From Vibrio scophthalmi LMG 19158 (GTDB taxonomy: Bacteria; Pseudomonadota; Gammaproteobacteria; Enterobacterales; Vibrionaceae): a DNA stretch of 64,000 bases. A model generated the notes under the pieces. That model did not search any database and was not told the DNA's origin. It saw only the letters and a list, made by a program, of their open reading frames with translations. The position numbers and the translations under genes are program-made. The stretch lies in assembly GCF_000222585.1 (NCBI RefSeq), contig NZ_AFWE01000182.1:1-64000 (forward strand), read 5' to 3'. This document shows, one piece after another, positions 8,170-18,220 of the stretch. Every line of letters starts with the position of its first letter. Within the stretch, counting starts at the first letter, position 1.

Positions 8170-8383
8170 TATTGTCTAACCAAATTTGTAATTGTGGTGA
8201 ATCGAAAGGCCAATTGAGTTCATTGCCTTGATAATTGAGGACGGGAATCGTGACCCCGTAACGAGAGAATAGCTCATCGTCGAAGGCGATATCAACAACA
8301 GCAACTTCAATATCAAGTTGCTGCGTTAACTCAAATGCCATCTCACAGAGATGGCATCCTTCAGTACTATAAAGTGTAATCAA
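8147..8383 (-). CDS. glutaredoxin-like protein (DUF836 type)
   Basis: A 78-residue single-domain thioredoxin-fold protein. A CHLC redox motif (Cys10, Cys13) follows the first strand, and a cis-proline segment (TIPVL) follows in the second half. The partner is unknown; such proteins are assumed to be small thiol-disulfide reductases. It lies between rlmKL and uup, overlaps uup, and starts 18 bp after the rlmKL stop, so rlmKL, this gene, uup and DUF3466 look like one transcription unit. Confidence 0.88.
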   Translation of the reverse strand: MITLYSTEGCHLCEMAFELTQQLDIEVAVVDIAFDDELFSRYGVTIPVLNYQGNELNWPFDSPQLQIWLDNNGITYNK

Positions 8384-8401
8384 TCCCTTGCCCTTATAGT
8401 G

Positions 8402-10528
8402 TTATGCGTCTTTATGGGTAACAAGCCAGCAATTATGGATATGCTTGTTACGAGAGAAATCCAAAGGCAACGTCTGTGCAGAAATGTTCTTCGCTTGTAG
8501 GCCCAGTTCTTCAAGTTGCTCAAGATCCATTTTGAACTGACGTTTGTTGTTCGAGAATACGATCGTGCCTTGTGCTTTAAGCAAACGCTTCAGGTTTTTC
8601 ATTAACTGAATGTGGTCACGTTGAACATCAAACGATTGTTCCATACGTTTTGAGTTAGAAAACGTTGGTGGGTCAATGAAGATAAGATCGTAACTGGTGG
8701 TTGCTTTTTCTAACCACTGCAGGCAATCCGCTTGAACATATTGATGCTGGCGGCCAACTTGACCGTTTAGCTGCATGTTCTCTTTTGCCCACTCTAGATA
8801 GGTATTAGACATATCGACAGTAGTCGTTGAACGTGCACCGCCATTGGCTGCATGTACCGTCGCAGAACCAGTGTAAGCAAACAGGTTAAGGAAATCTTTT
8901 CCTGCTGCCATTTCACCGAGGCGACGACGAGTCAATTTATGATCCAAGAATAAGCCAGTGTCTAAGTAATCATGTAGGTTGACGATAAGCTTCGCACCAT
9001 ACTCGTTTACTTCCAGCTTTTCAGACTGTTGAGACAGTTTTTGATACTGTGAACGACCTTTTTGCTTTTCACGCGTTTTGAGTACCACTTTGTTCGCATT
9101 GGTACCGGTCACTTGGATAGATGCACGGATGATATCCGTCAGGCGACGTTTCGCTTTTTCTTCAGGAACATCTTTTGGCGCTGCGTACTCTTGAATAACC
9201 AGTTGATCAAGATAAACATCGATCGCCACATTGTATTCAGGCAGATCCGCATCATAAATACGGTAGCAATCTAACTCTTCTTTGCGTGCCCATTTAGCAA
9301 TTTTGCCAATGTTCTTTTTCAGGCGGTTAGCAAAGTCTGGTGCAATCACGGTTTCAGTGACATTGTCACTACCCGCTTCTACTACGCGAGCCGAGATTTG
9401 GTAGTTCTTTTGGTGACACGGTAACGCACCATTATTCAATTTGAACTGCTTATCTGCACGCATACGCAAACAACTTAGCAACTCATCAGAACCAGAGAAG
9501 ATTGATGCTTGGCAACCGCCAAATTCAGATTTAAGCTGCGCACCGAACGCGGTGTACAGTGCAATCAAACCAGGATGGCTACCTAAACGTTCACCATAAG
9601 GTGGGTTACAAACAATCACACCCTCACCAAACTCTTGTGGTTTCTTAAGCAGTGCAGCATCACCCAACTCAAAGTTTACGATATCTGCAACACCAGCACG
9701 GCGCGCGTTATCACGTGCGGTTTTTAATACGCGTTCATCGTTGTCGAAACCAAAGAATTTAGTGTCAAGTTTATTGACGCCACGACGTGCTTGTACACTC
9801 GCTTCAGACTTCAGTTCCATCCAGGTATCAGCATCAAAATCTTCTAGTGACTCAAAGCCCCAAGTCTTACGGTTCACACCTGGCGCCATATTAGCCGCCA
9901 TCATTGCCGCTTCAATTACTAGCGTACCTGAACCGCACATTGGGTCGAGGAAGTTCTTACTCGCATTCCAGCCACTGCGCAGGATAACCGCCGCCGCTAG
10001 GGTTTCACGCAAAGGTGCACGACCAGCTTCTTCACGGTAACCACGCTGGTGCAAACCGCGACCAACCATATCGATACCAAGAATCGCTTTATCTTTATGA
10101 AGACGAACATGAATACGAAGATCAGCAAGATCTTTACTGATCGACGGTCTTGGAAGGCTCTTCTTAGTAAAGCAATCCACTATCGCATCTTTTACTTTCA
10201 TTGCGCCGTATTGGCTGTTACGAATTTCATTGTTGGTACCGTTGAAATCAACAACCAATTTTTTGGAGCTATGGAAATGATTTACCCAGTTCACAGCCGA
10301 AGCCGCTAGGTACAAGTCCATGTCATCCTGACAGGTAAATTCAGACAAAATACGGACAAAACGTGATGCAAGGCGACTCCATAAACAACAACGATAGATC
10401 TGTTCGTTAGTTGCTTTGAATCTCACCCCAGCCTGCACTGGTTTTGCATTGGTTATGCCTAGTTTTGTAAGTTCTTCTACCAACAGGTTCTCTAACCCGT
10501 TTGAAGTTACCGCAAGATATTGATGCAT
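8402..10528 (-). CDS. rlmL: bifunctional 23S rRNA methyltransferase RlmKL
   Basis: Methylates G2445 (N2) and G2069 (N7) of 23S rRNA during 50S assembly. The 708-residue product has an N-terminal ferredoxin-like/THUMP region (about 1-160), a first methyltransferase domain with DPMCGSGT (195-202) and NPPYGER (308-314), and a second domain with a DPPTFSNSK motif near residue 620. Both catalytic halves look intact and the length is normal for the fused protein. First gene of a minus-strand unit. A perfect matS site lies inside it at 9357. Confidence 0.97.
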   Translation of the reverse strand: MHQYLAVTSNGLENLLVEELTKLGITNAKPVQAGVRFKATNEQIYRCCLWSRLASRFVRILSEFTCQDDMDLYLAASAVNWVNHFHSSKKLVVDFNGTNNEIRNSQYGAMKVKDAIVDCFTKKSLPRPSISKDLADLRIHVRLHKDKAILGIDMVGRGLHQRGYREEAGRAPLRETLAAAVILRSGWNASKNFLDPMCGSGTLVIEAAMMAANMAPGVNRKTWGFESLEDFDADTWMELKSEASVQARRGVNKLDTKFFGFDNDERVLKTARDNARRAGVADIVNFELGDAALLKKPQEFGEGVIVCNPPYGERLGSHPGLIALYTAFGAQLKSEFGGCQASIFSGSDELLSCLRMRADKQFKLNNGALPCHQKNYQISARVVEAGSDNVTETVIAPDFANRLKKNIGKIAKWARKEELDCYRIYDADLPEYNVAIDVYLDQLVIQEYAAPKDVPEEKAKRRLTDIIRASIQVTGTNANKVVLKTREKQKGRSQYQKLSQQSEKLEVNEYGAKLIVNLHDYLDTGLFLDHKLTRRRLGEMAAGKDFLNLFAYTGSATVHAANGGARSTTTVDMSNTYLEWAKENMQLNGQVGRQHQYVQADCLQWLEKATTSYDLIFIDPPTFSNSKRMEQSFDVQRDHIQLMKNLKRLLKAQGTIVFSNNKRQFKMDLEQLEELGLQAKNISAQTLPLDFSRNKHIHNCWLVTHKDA
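9357..9369. other. matS site (perfect consensus)
   Basis: GTGACATTGTCAC fits GTGACRNYGTCAC exactly. It lies inside rlmKL. Expected to be bound by MatP. Confidence 0.85.
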
Positions 10529-11071
10529 AGTGTTCTAATGTTTGTTTGAAATGACCTCTCATTATACCCGACACAGCGCACATTTCGTTAATTGATTCGC
10601 ATTTTTCTCACTCAAAAACCTTCAGACGCTCATCATTCCACCAGCCGCAAATAAACATCCCGAATTTTTACACTACCAACAGCCTCTCAAAATCTTTGAC
10701 CAACAGTCATCGCTCTCAGCGATAGTGAATACTTATTCACACCAATTCTGGTCTATACCACCTGTCATTTATAGCTGTAATTTAGTTACTAAAACCACCT
10801 AATTGGGGAATTTTCTATTTGGCAATGACTTAAGAGGAAATAATTGCTGCACAAAAAATGTCTAATTTGCGCAATTTTTGGAAGATTTATCACAACGAAA
10901 TCAACCCGATTGGAGGGTAATTAGCGCATTAAATGGAGGGGGGTCTCTATTGTTCGCACAATAGAAACAAAAAAAGTCGGCACTTGGCCGACGAGAAATG
11001 ATACTAAAAGGAACGAAACTATCTCTAAGGAGAACTATCTACACGAGAAAAACGTATGGTATTGAGAGAAA
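10529..11071. other. intergenic region between zapC and rlmKL
   Basis: A 543-bp gap without a convincing gene. It should hold the rlmKL promoter near its left end and the zapC terminator near its right end. A perfect 8-bp stem TCTATTGT-TCGC-ACAATAGA lies at 10946-10965, next to the terminator. AT-rich, with runs of A/T but no frame longer than a few dozen codons. Confidence 0.6.
10969..10992 (-). terminator. intrinsic terminator of zapC
   Basis: GTCGGC-CAAGT-GCCGAC stem followed on the minus strand by TTTTTTTG. Confidence 0.85.
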
Positions 11072-11617
11072 CTACCCCACTAATCTCATTGGTTGTGTAA
11101 GGAACTGATGACTAATGATTTGCATACGGTCATGCATTACTTTTATCGCTTCGCCATATTGAATCGATTTGACACCATTAAGGTTGAATTCGTCCAAATT
11201 AATTGACGCACAAAGACTGGCGCACTCACCCACTTCTAAAACGATAAAAGCACCGTGGCCATGACTATTTTCTAATCTAACGAAGTCACCTTCAACCGGA
11301 GTACAAGAGCCATCAGACAAGCTGTCAAAGAACCAGCTTTTCGGTTGTACCGGTTTGTGGAAGCGTTTTGCTGCAACACAGTACAATGCCAACTGTGCTT
11401 GCCTTGGTTCAGAGAGTTCTAGGTGAGCAATCTGTTCTTTATAAGTTTGGTAAGCAGAAGCATCATCAACCGAAAATTCATTGACGCCTACTGCACACTC
11501 AACAATCAACTTACGAGAAAGGTTTGTTTTGAATACCATTTCATTGCCGAGATCGAGCATCAAGTGCTGATCAGCATCATCATAGTACCAAGTCCATTTG
11601 TCACTGGGTTTAAGCAT
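11072..11617 (-). CDS. zapC: cell division protein ZapC
   Basis: Cytoplasmic protein that binds FtsZ and stabilises Z-ring protofilament bundles. The 181-residue length matches E. coli ZapC (180). Shared features include the N-terminal KPSDKWTWYYD segment, FSVDDA, PKSWFF and the GEAIKVMHDR segment near the C-terminus. Single gene with its own terminator, downstream of pyrD; pyrD and zapC are neighbours in E. coli too. A MatP binding site lies in the gap between zapC and pyrD. Confidence 0.93.
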   Translation of the reverse strand: MLKPSDKWTWYYDDADQHLMLDLGNEMVFKTNLSRKLIVECAVGVNEFSVDDASAYQTYKEQIAHLELSEPRQAQLALYCVAAKRFHKPVQPKSWFFDSLSDGSCTPVEGDFVRLENSHGHGAFIVLEVGECASLCASINLDEFNLNGVKSIQYGEAIKVMHDRMQIISHQFLTQPMRLVG

Positions 11618-11701
11618 CGTCCAATCTCTATGTTTGGGTTAATTTAGGTAAAACGCTTAATTACCTTCCAACATTTAGCCAAAGTGTATGCTCAGACAGA
11701 G

Positions 11702-11734
11702 AAAAAAAAAGAGGAAATGATTTCTCACTTCCTC
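11702..11734 (-). terminator. intrinsic terminator of pyrD
   Basis: GAGGAA / TTCCTC stem followed on the minus strand by a nine-T run. Confidence 0.82.
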
Positions 11735-11767
11735 TTCGATAGAACTTATGTGAATCAGTAATTCATT

Positions 11768-11780
11768 GTGACAGCGTCAC
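11768..11780. other. matS site (perfect consensus)
   Basis: GTGACAGCGTCAC fits GTGACRNYGTCAC exactly. It lies in the short gap just downstream of pyrD, 2.4 kb from the site in rlmKL. Confidence 0.88.
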
Positions 11781-11786
11781 GACTGA

Positions 11787-12797
11787 TTAGATATTTTTGA
11801 CGATCTCTTTAACGAGACCTGGACCATGGTAAATAAATCCAGTGTAAACTTGCACCAGTTTTGCACCCGCCATCATTTTCTCTTTCGCCGCGACAAAAGA
11901 ATCAACACCGCCCACCCCAATAATTGGCAGTTTATCGCCCAACTCTTGATGAAGACGACGAACAACTTCGGTACTACGCAATTGTACAGGACGACCACTT
12001 AAGCCCCCTGCTTCATTGGCATTTTTCATGCCTTCAACAATTGAACGATCTAATGTGGTATTGGTTGCAATGACACCATCAATACCATTCGCAATCAATG
12101 ACTGACAAATTTGACTGATTTCATCATCGCTCAGATCTGGGGCAATTTTTAGAGCGAGCGGAACGTACTTATTATGTTTCTCAGCAAGTTCAGCTTGTTT
12201 TGCTTTTAATGAAGAAAGTAGTTCATCTAAAGCTTCACCATACTGTAGAGAACGTAGTCCCGGAGTATTTGGTGATGAGATGTTTACAGCGATATAGCCT
12301 GCATATTGGTAAACCTTCTCCATACAGATCAAATAATCTTCTGTGCCCTTTTCAATTGGTGTGTCCTTGTTCTTACCGATGTTAATGCCAAGTACGCAAT
12401 CAAATTTTGCTTTCTTAACATTCTCAATCAGATGATCAACACCTAGGTTGTTAAAACCCATACGGTTGATAATACCTTCTGCATCAAGCAGACGGAAAAG
12501 ACGAGGTTTATCATTACCAGATTGTGGACGCGGAGTGACCGTTCCCACTTCAATGAAGCCAAAGCCCATTGCATCGAATGCTTCAATACATTCGCCATTT
12601 TTATCCAGACCAGCCGCAAGACCAACAGGGTTACGGAAAGTAAGCCCCATACATTCTACTGGACGGTGTGGAAGTTGTTGACGATAGAAGAGATCGAGTG
12701 GAGTGCCGTTGAAACGTTTGAAGTTTTCGATTGCAAGATCATGTGCCTTTTCGGCATCAAGTTGAAAAAAGCCAGTCCTGGCTAGACGGTAAAGCAT
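11787..12797 (-). CDS. pyrD: dihydroorotate dehydrogenase (quinone), class 2
   Basis: FMN enzyme of the inner membrane that oxidises dihydroorotate to orotate with ubiquinone, the fourth step of pyrimidine synthesis. The 336-residue product has the class 2 N-terminal membrane-associating helices (about 1-40), [10 protein letters not shown] for FMN binding, catalytic Ser175 in NISSPNTPG, and the phosphate-binding GGVDS segment. A CGGAGG ribosome binding site precedes the ATG. It lies only 46 bp downstream of the end of the glutamate dehydrogenase gene, whose terminator fills the gap. Confidence 0.98.
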   Translation of the reverse strand: MLYRLARTGFFQLDAEKAHDLAIENFKRFNGTPLDLFYRQQLPHRPVECMGLTFRNPVGLAAGLDKNGECIEAFDAMGFGFIEVGTVTPRPQSGNDKPRLFRLLDAEGIINRMGFNNLGVDHLIENVKKAKFDCVLGINIGKNKDTPIEKGTEDYLICMEKVYQYAGYIAVNISSPNTPGLRSLQYGEALDELLSSLKAKQAELAEKHNKYVPLALKIAPDLSDDEISQICQSLIANGIDGVIATNTTLDRSIVEGMKNANEAGGLSGRPVQLRSTEVVRRLHQELGDKLPIIGVGGVDSFVAAKEKMMAGAKLVQVYTGFIYHGPGLVKEIVKNI

Positions 12798-12811
12798 TGT
12801 GCCTCCGAAAG

Positions 12812-12835
12812 AAAAAAGCCCCGTATAAACGGGGA
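12812..12835 (-). terminator. intrinsic terminator of the glutamate dehydrogenase gene
   Basis: CCCCGT / ACGGGG stem followed on the minus strand by TTTTTT. It ends about 15 bp before the pyrD start codon. Confidence 0.85.
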
Positions 12836-12843
12836 CTTATTAT

Positions 12844-15800
12844 TTACTCATTTGAAGAACAATTCAAATTTAAAAGCATTAATTCCCGCAATGCGACCGA
12901 GAATTTTGCAAATTCATGCACTGAGCCCACTTTAAACTCATTCAGAATGTTCTCCCAACGATGTAAAGAGACTTCATTCGAGCTAATCCAATCTTCTAAT
13001 GCTTGAATTTCATCGATCTCTTCGGGGTGGCAACCGCAACTTAAAACTTGTCCGGTAAGTTGACGTTGCTGCCAATCGAGATCTTCCCTAAAGGCTGCTC
13101 GTGCTAATGCTTGCCAATGATTATCTACCGCTTGGCCATTGATTTGTTTCAAGAACCAATGCAATGACAATCTATCACCTAAGTTAAAGTACAGTTTCGC
13201 AGTTTTCTCAATAGAAATGCCCTTTTCACGAGATACTGTGGATATATCCAGCACTGAGTATAAACTTGATAAACGCGCCACATAATTGGCTAACTCTGAA
13301 CAAATGCCTTGTTTAACCCAGACATCCGCAACATCGTTATGTTCCCTAACCTCATTTTCAACCAGTAAACTATCTAGAGAGGCTTTCACTTTTGATACAT
13401 CAGCTTGGTACAACTCAATCAACGCAGTTACTGATTGTTTACCACTACGATTGCGAAGTAACCAACGAGACAATCGACGTAGAGTACGACGGACATAAAA
13501 CATCATTTCATACTGAGCTGATGTGGATGCCGTGTTATCAAGTTCACGTAATTGCTTCATGACTTCCGCTAAACCGAAGATTTCTCTGGAAGCGGCGTAA
13601 GCATTAGCAATATCGACAACATTTGCTCCGGTTTCTTCCTGTAAGCGGGTCGCAAAATTGCATCCCATTTCATTAACCATCTGGTTTGCTAAAGAAGTGG
13701 CGATAATTTCACGACGTAATGGGTGATCGGCCATTGCTTTTTCATAGTTACGTCGTAACTTAGTTGGGAAGTATTGAACCAGCTGTTCGGCATGATAACG
13801 GTCGTTAGCGATATCTTCATGGACCAATTCTTCTTTCAACACCATTTTACCGTAAGCAATAAGCACGGAAATCTCAGGTCTGGTCAGGGCTAAACCTTGT
13901 TTTTCCCTCTCCAATAACGTTTCATCATCCGGAATGTATTCGAGTGCACGGTCCAAATGTCCTGCTTTCTCTAAGGTATGAATAAAACGTATCTGCTCTT
14001 TGACTAAGGAAACCCCTTGATGCTCGGTCACAGAAATCGTTTCGGCTTGGCAATAAGCATCTTCTAATACGATCTCTCCTACCTCATCTTCCATCGATTC
14101 TAAGATCGTATTGCGCTGTTTGATCGTCATATCGCCATTCGCGACAAGACCATTCAAAAAGATCTTTATGTTCACTTCGTTATCGGAACAATCTACACCA
14201 CCGACATTATCAACAAAATCGGTATTCACACGCCCACCAGCCAAAGCAAATTCAATTCGCCCTAACTGAGTCATACCTAAGTTACCACCTTCACCAACAA
14301 TTTTGGCGCGTAGATCGCGGCCATCGATACGCAGCATGTCATTGGCGCGATCACCCACATCGGTATGGGTTTCCGTCGCGGCTTTGACATAAGTTCCTAT
14401 TCCGCCGTTCCACAGTAGATCAACCGGCATCGTCAAGATCATCTTAATCAGATCATTCGGTGCCAATGATGCTTTCTTCGTACCAAGCAGTTTTTGAATT
14501 TCCGGCGTCAACGTAATGGATTTAGCTCGGCGAGAGAAAATGCCACCACCTTTAGAGATCAATTTCGGGTTATAGTCTTCCCAACTCGAACGCGGCAAAT
14601 TAAATAGACGTTCGCGCTCTTGCCAACTACGTGCTGAATCGGGTGTTGGGTCAATAAAGATGTGCATATGGTTAAACGCTGCGACCATTTGGGTATGTTT
14701 CGATAGCAGCATGCCATTACCAAAAACATCTCCCGCCATGTCACCAATACCAATCGCCGTAAAATCGGTGGTTTGACAATTAATGCCCATTTCACGGAAA
14801 TGACGCTTAACCGATTCCCAGCCACCTTTAGCAGTAATCCCCATCGCTTTATGGTCATAACCATTTGAACCGCCGGAAGCAAAGGCATCACCTAACCAGA
14901 AGTTATACTCTGCCGAGACTGAGTTTGCGAGATCCGAGAACGTCGCTGTGCCTTTATCTGCTGCTACAACCAAATAGGGATCATCTTCATCATGACGAAC
15001 GACATTTGCTGGCGAAATCACTTCTCCTTCAATGATGTTATCGGAAACATCTAACAGTGCTCGGATAAAACGTTTATAGCAGCGTTGACCTTCAGCAAAA
15101 ATTTCATCACGTGAAGTGAGATTTGGCTGACGTTTACAAACAAACCCACCTTTAGCGCCCACAGGGACGATAACGGTATTTTTAACTTGTTGTGCTTTTA
15201 CCAAGCCAAGAATTTCAGTGCGAAAATCTTCTTGTCGATCTGACCAACGCAAACCACCACGGGCCACTTTACCACCACGTAGGTGCACACCTTCAATATC
15301 TGGCGCGTAGACAAAGATTTCAAATGCTGGCACCGGCTGCGGGATCTCTGGTATATCACGCGGTTTAAGTTTCAATGATAACCATGGTTTCGGTTGCTTA
15401 TTCTCATCAAGCTGATAATAGTTAGTTCGTAGTGTGGCACTGATCATTTCCATATAACGACGAATGATACGATCGTCATCTAAGCTTTCGACCAAATCTA
15501 ACTTATCGGTGATCTTTGCGATAATGTCGGCTTTCGCTTTTCCACTATTTTTCGCCTTTGGATCAAAGCGTTTTTTGAATAACTTCACTAGATCACTGGC
15601 AAGATCCGGATGATGAGTCAGTGTATCTTCGATGTATTGTTGACTGAACGGAAAACCGACCTGACGCATATAGCGTGCATAGGCACGTAGAATGGAGATT
15701 TCACGTCCGGTTAATGATGCACCCAGTACCAGATGGTTAAATCCATCGCTCTCTAAGTCGCCATGCCATACAGCAGAGAAAGCTTGTTGGAAACGATCGC

Positions 15801-17685
15801 GCGCTTCACGAAGATCAACGCTCCTATCACTCTTATGAAGCATCGAAAAATCTAAGATCCAGTAGACTTGTCCATTGGCCTTTCTTACTTCATAAGGTGA
15901 TTCACCAATCACCCGCAAACCGAGATTTTCGAGCATCGGCATCACATCAGAGAGATGGATTGGTTCATCACGATGATAGAGTTTTAAGCGTACTGCTTTG
16001 GAATCTTTGGTTAATTCTTGTGGGCGGTAAAACAGCATACCCAATTTATGATCATCACTGAGTGACTCTAAACGTTCAATGTCTGCCACCGACGAACCCG
16101 GCATCACATCTTCTTTATATGAACGTGGAAATGCTCGCATATATTCTTTGGAAAGTGGCAGCCCTTTACTCTCTCCGTAGTTAGCAATGATCGCTTCTGA
16201 CAAACGGTCATCCCAAGTCGATGATGCTTCCATCAAGTTCCGTTCTATTGCTTTGACATCAATATCCATATTGTTGTTATCTACCCGAACGATATAGTGA
16301 GTTCTCGCCAACGGGCTCTCTGAGAAGTAAGTGGTAAATTCCACTTCTTGTTCACAGCCAAAATACTGTTTGAAAATACGTTGAGTCTGACGACGAAGCT
16401 CGGTGTTATATCGATCTTTTGCCACATACACCATACAGCTAAAAAAGCGACCAAAAGGATCTCGTCGAACAAACAGACGTAGCATATCTCGGTCTTGCAT
16501 CTGTACGACGCCCATCCCGACTTCGAGTAACTCTTCTTCGCGGGCTTGCAACAATTCGTCGCGTGGGTAATTCTCTAGAATATTGTGTAGTGCTTTGAAG
16601 GAGTATGAACCTTGACGATAACGACTAGCTGTTAAGATGCGCTCTACTTTTTCTCTGATCAACGGAATACCAGCCACACTCTGGTTATAAACCGCAGAGG
16701 TATAAAGACCAGTAAAACGGTGTTCACCAATCACTTTGCCATCTTTATCAAATTTCTTAATACCAATATAGTCTGTATAAGCTGGTCGATGTATACGCGA
16801 AGGCGTGTTGCCTTTCGTAATGATGAGTAAAAACGGCTTTTGAGCTTCTAAGCGTGCGGAATCTGGAAAATCAGAAAGCTTAACACTGCGTACGTGACGA
16901 GGATTGGAAAATAAGCCGAGCCCTTTCTCTTGCGTTGGGCACAGTTCAATCTCATCTTCGCCGTTCACAAGGTCATATTCTTTGTACCCCATAAAGGTAA
17001 AGTTATGATCCCCTAACCAGCGGAGAAATTTGACCGTTTCATCATAATGATCTCGTTCGATCTCAAACTTGCCCTGTTGCTTCTCTACTTGATCCGTAAC
17101 TTGTTTAAGTTTGTCGACCATCTTTTTCCAATCAGCGACAACCAACTCGGTATCACTCAAGATACTAATGAGCTCTTGTTTTAATGAGCTCATTGCTTCC
17201 TTATCGCTTAAGCGGTCAACTTCGATATGGAAAAGTGAGTACATTTCACCCTCACCATTATTGATCCCGACGATATCACCATGCTTAGAATGTTGTACTT
17301 GAGTTGGTCCATGAAGCATTAAGTGTGATGCAAGATCGAGGCGGTTCAATGCCATTTTTACCGAATCAACCAAAAATGGGCTATCGTGTACCACAATTTC
17401 CACAATAGTGTGCGTCGATTTCCAGCCTTGGCGACTGACAGTTGGATTGAATACGCGAACCGAAAATTCATTCGCCTGTTTATCATTGATATGGTGCCAA
17501 AGGCTAACAACCGCACCATAAAGATCTGATTCATTTCGTTCTATCAAATCGTCATGGGCAATATTACTAAAAAAGTGTTGAGCAAGCTGGGTTACTAAAG
17601 GTCGCTGAGCAAGGTCGAGTTTGTCTTGAATCAGTTGATAGACTTTTTCAAGCAGCACCGGCATTAAAGTGTCACGCGCGGTCAT
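12844..17685 (-). CDS. NAD-specific glutamate dehydrogenase, large (about 180 kDa) type
   Basis: Oxidatively deaminates glutamate to 2-oxoglutarate and ammonia with NAD+, a catabolic role. The 1613-residue length is typical of the large bacterial L-GDH class. About 700 N-terminal residues (ACT-like regulatory region) precede the catalytic core, marked by GGLRWSDR, VPVGAKGGFV and a later GGIGTYVKA nucleotide-binding segment, and a long helical C-terminal domain. The ATG at 17685 is chosen because GGAG sits 8 bases before it; a GTG six bases upstream is too close. Arginine or other effectors regulate some family members; nothing of this is visible here. Confidence 0.96.
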   Translation of the reverse strand: MTARDTLMPVLLEKVYQLIQDKLDLAQRPLVTQLAQHFFSNIAHDDLIERNESDLYGAVVSLWHHINDKQANEFSVRVFNPTVSRQGWKSTHTIVEIVVHDSPFLVDSVKMALNRLDLASHLMLHGPTQVQHSKHGDIVGINNGEGEMYSLFHIEVDRLSDKEAMSSLKQELISILSDTELVVADWKKMVDKLKQVTDQVEKQQGKFEIERDHYDETVKFLRWLGDHNFTFMGYKEYDLVNGEDEIELCPTQEKGLGLFSNPRHVRSVKLSDFPDSARLEAQKPFLLIITKGNTPSRIHRPAYTDYIGIKKFDKDGKVIGEHRFTGLYTSAVYNQSVAGIPLIREKVERILTASRYRQGSYSFKALHNILENYPRDELLQAREEELLEVGMGVVQMQDRDMLRLFVRRDPFGRFFSCMVYVAKDRYNTELRRQTQRIFKQYFGCEQEVEFTTYFSESPLARTHYIVRVDNNNMDIDVKAIERNLMEASSTWDDRLSEAIIANYGESKGLPLSKEYMRAFPRSYKEDVMPGSSVADIERLESLSDDHKLGMLFYRPQELTKDSKAVRLKLYHRDEPIHLSDVMPMLENLGLRVIGESPYEVRKANGQVYWILDFSMLHKSDRSVDLREARDRFQQAFSAVWHGDLESDGFNHLVLGASLTGREISILRAYARYMRQVGFPFSQQYIEDTLTHHPDLASDLVKLFKKRFDPKAKNSGKAKADIIAKITDKLDLVESLDDDRIIRRYMEMISATLRTNYYQLDENKQPKPWLSLKLKPRDIPEIPQPVPAFEIFVYAPDIEGVHLRGGKVARGGLRWSDRQEDFRTEILGLVKAQQVKNTVIVPVGAKGGFVCKRQPNLTSRDEIFAEGQRCYKRFIRALLDVSDNIIEGEVISPANVVRHDEDDPYLVVAADKGTATFSDLANSVSAEYNFWLGDAFASGGSNGYDHKAMGITAKGGWESVKRHFREMGINCQTTDFTAIGIGDMAGDVFGNGMLLSKHTQMVAAFNHMHIFIDPTPDSARSWQERERLFNLPRSSWEDYNPKLISKGGGIFSRRAKSITLTPEIQKLLGTKKASLAPNDLIKMILTMPVDLLWNGGIGTYVKAATETHTDVGDRANDMLRIDGRDLRAKIVGEGGNLGMTQLGRIEFALAGGRVNTDFVDNVGGVDCSDNEVNIKIFLNGLVANGDMTIKQRNTILESMEDEVGEIVLEDAYCQAETISVTEHQGVSLVKEQIRFIHTLEKAGHLDRALEYIPDDETLLEREKQGLALTRPEISVLIAYGKMVLKEELVHEDIANDRYHAEQLVQYFPTKLRRNYEKAMADHPLRREIIATSLANQMVNEMGCNFATRLQEETGANVVDIANAYAASREIFGLAEVMKQLRELDNTASTSAQYEMMFYVRRTLRRLSRWLLRNRSGKQSVTALIELYQADVSKVKASLDSLLVENEVREHNDVADVWVKQGICSELANYVARLSSLYSVLDISTVSREKGISIEKTAKLYFNLGDRLSLHWFLKQINGQAVDNHWQALARAAFREDLDWQQRQLTGQVLSCGCHPEEIDEIQALEDWISSNEVSLHRWENILNEFKVGSVHEFAKFSVALRELMLLNLNCSSNE

Positions 17686-17916
17686 AATCACACTCCACTA
17701 TTAGAATTGTATTTTGTAGGGATGTCATAAGGCACCATTGCTAGTTCTTAACTGGCTAGTTGAGCATAGCTAGTTTAAGCATAGTGCTTTATACGTTTGA
17801 TGCCGTTTTATTGTATCGATATTGCTGTGGGAAGGTTAATGTTTTGTATTCAGCAATAGAGGAAATGTTTAATAATGTGATTGCAGTTATGTTTAAACTT
17901 CTAATAAATCAGTGCA

Positions 17917-18135
17917 TCACAGAACTTCTAACTTAACAAACTTATTATTTTGGTCAGTTGTTAATCGAAAACGACCTTTAAGACCTAATTGCGTAAGGAA
18001 AGGTCTAAAGCGAGACGCTGGCAATTGGATACGTAATCCTGTCTCCGTTACGACTAAGATAGACGTTGCCGCTCCGCTATAATGGGCAACATAAGTTTGG
18101 TATGGGATATCTAATCGGAAATGGTAATAATTCAT
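17917..18135 (-). CDS. DUF2835 family protein
   Basis: A 72-residue basic protein starting with the YYHFRLDIPY segment typical of DUF2835, a small family of marine gammaproteobacteria with no known function. No signal peptide or membrane segment. It lies alone between pepN and the glutamate dehydrogenase gene, on the same strand as both, with a terminator-like hairpin just upstream. Confidence 0.85.
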   Translation of the reverse strand: MNYYHFRLDIPYQTYVAHYSGAATSILVVTETGLRIQLPASRFRPFLTQLGLKGRFRLTTDQNNKFVKLEVL

Positions 18136-18150
18136 ATAACTGTATAAATA

Positions 18151-18178
18151 AACAGTACCACATAAAAGTGGTACTGTT
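18151..18178. terminator. intrinsic terminator downstream of pepN
   Basis: AACAGTACCAC / GTGGTACTGTT stem with T residues on both sides. It lies between pepN and the DUF2835 gene and probably ends pepN transcription. Confidence 0.7.
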
Positions 18179-18220
18179 TGGTTATGGAATATTCAATTAA
18201 TGCTAATGCATGAACAAATT

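Noticed and set aside
8250-8262. GTGACCCCGTAAC resembling matS
   Set aside because: Two mismatches, including the purine position; no more than a chance resemblance.
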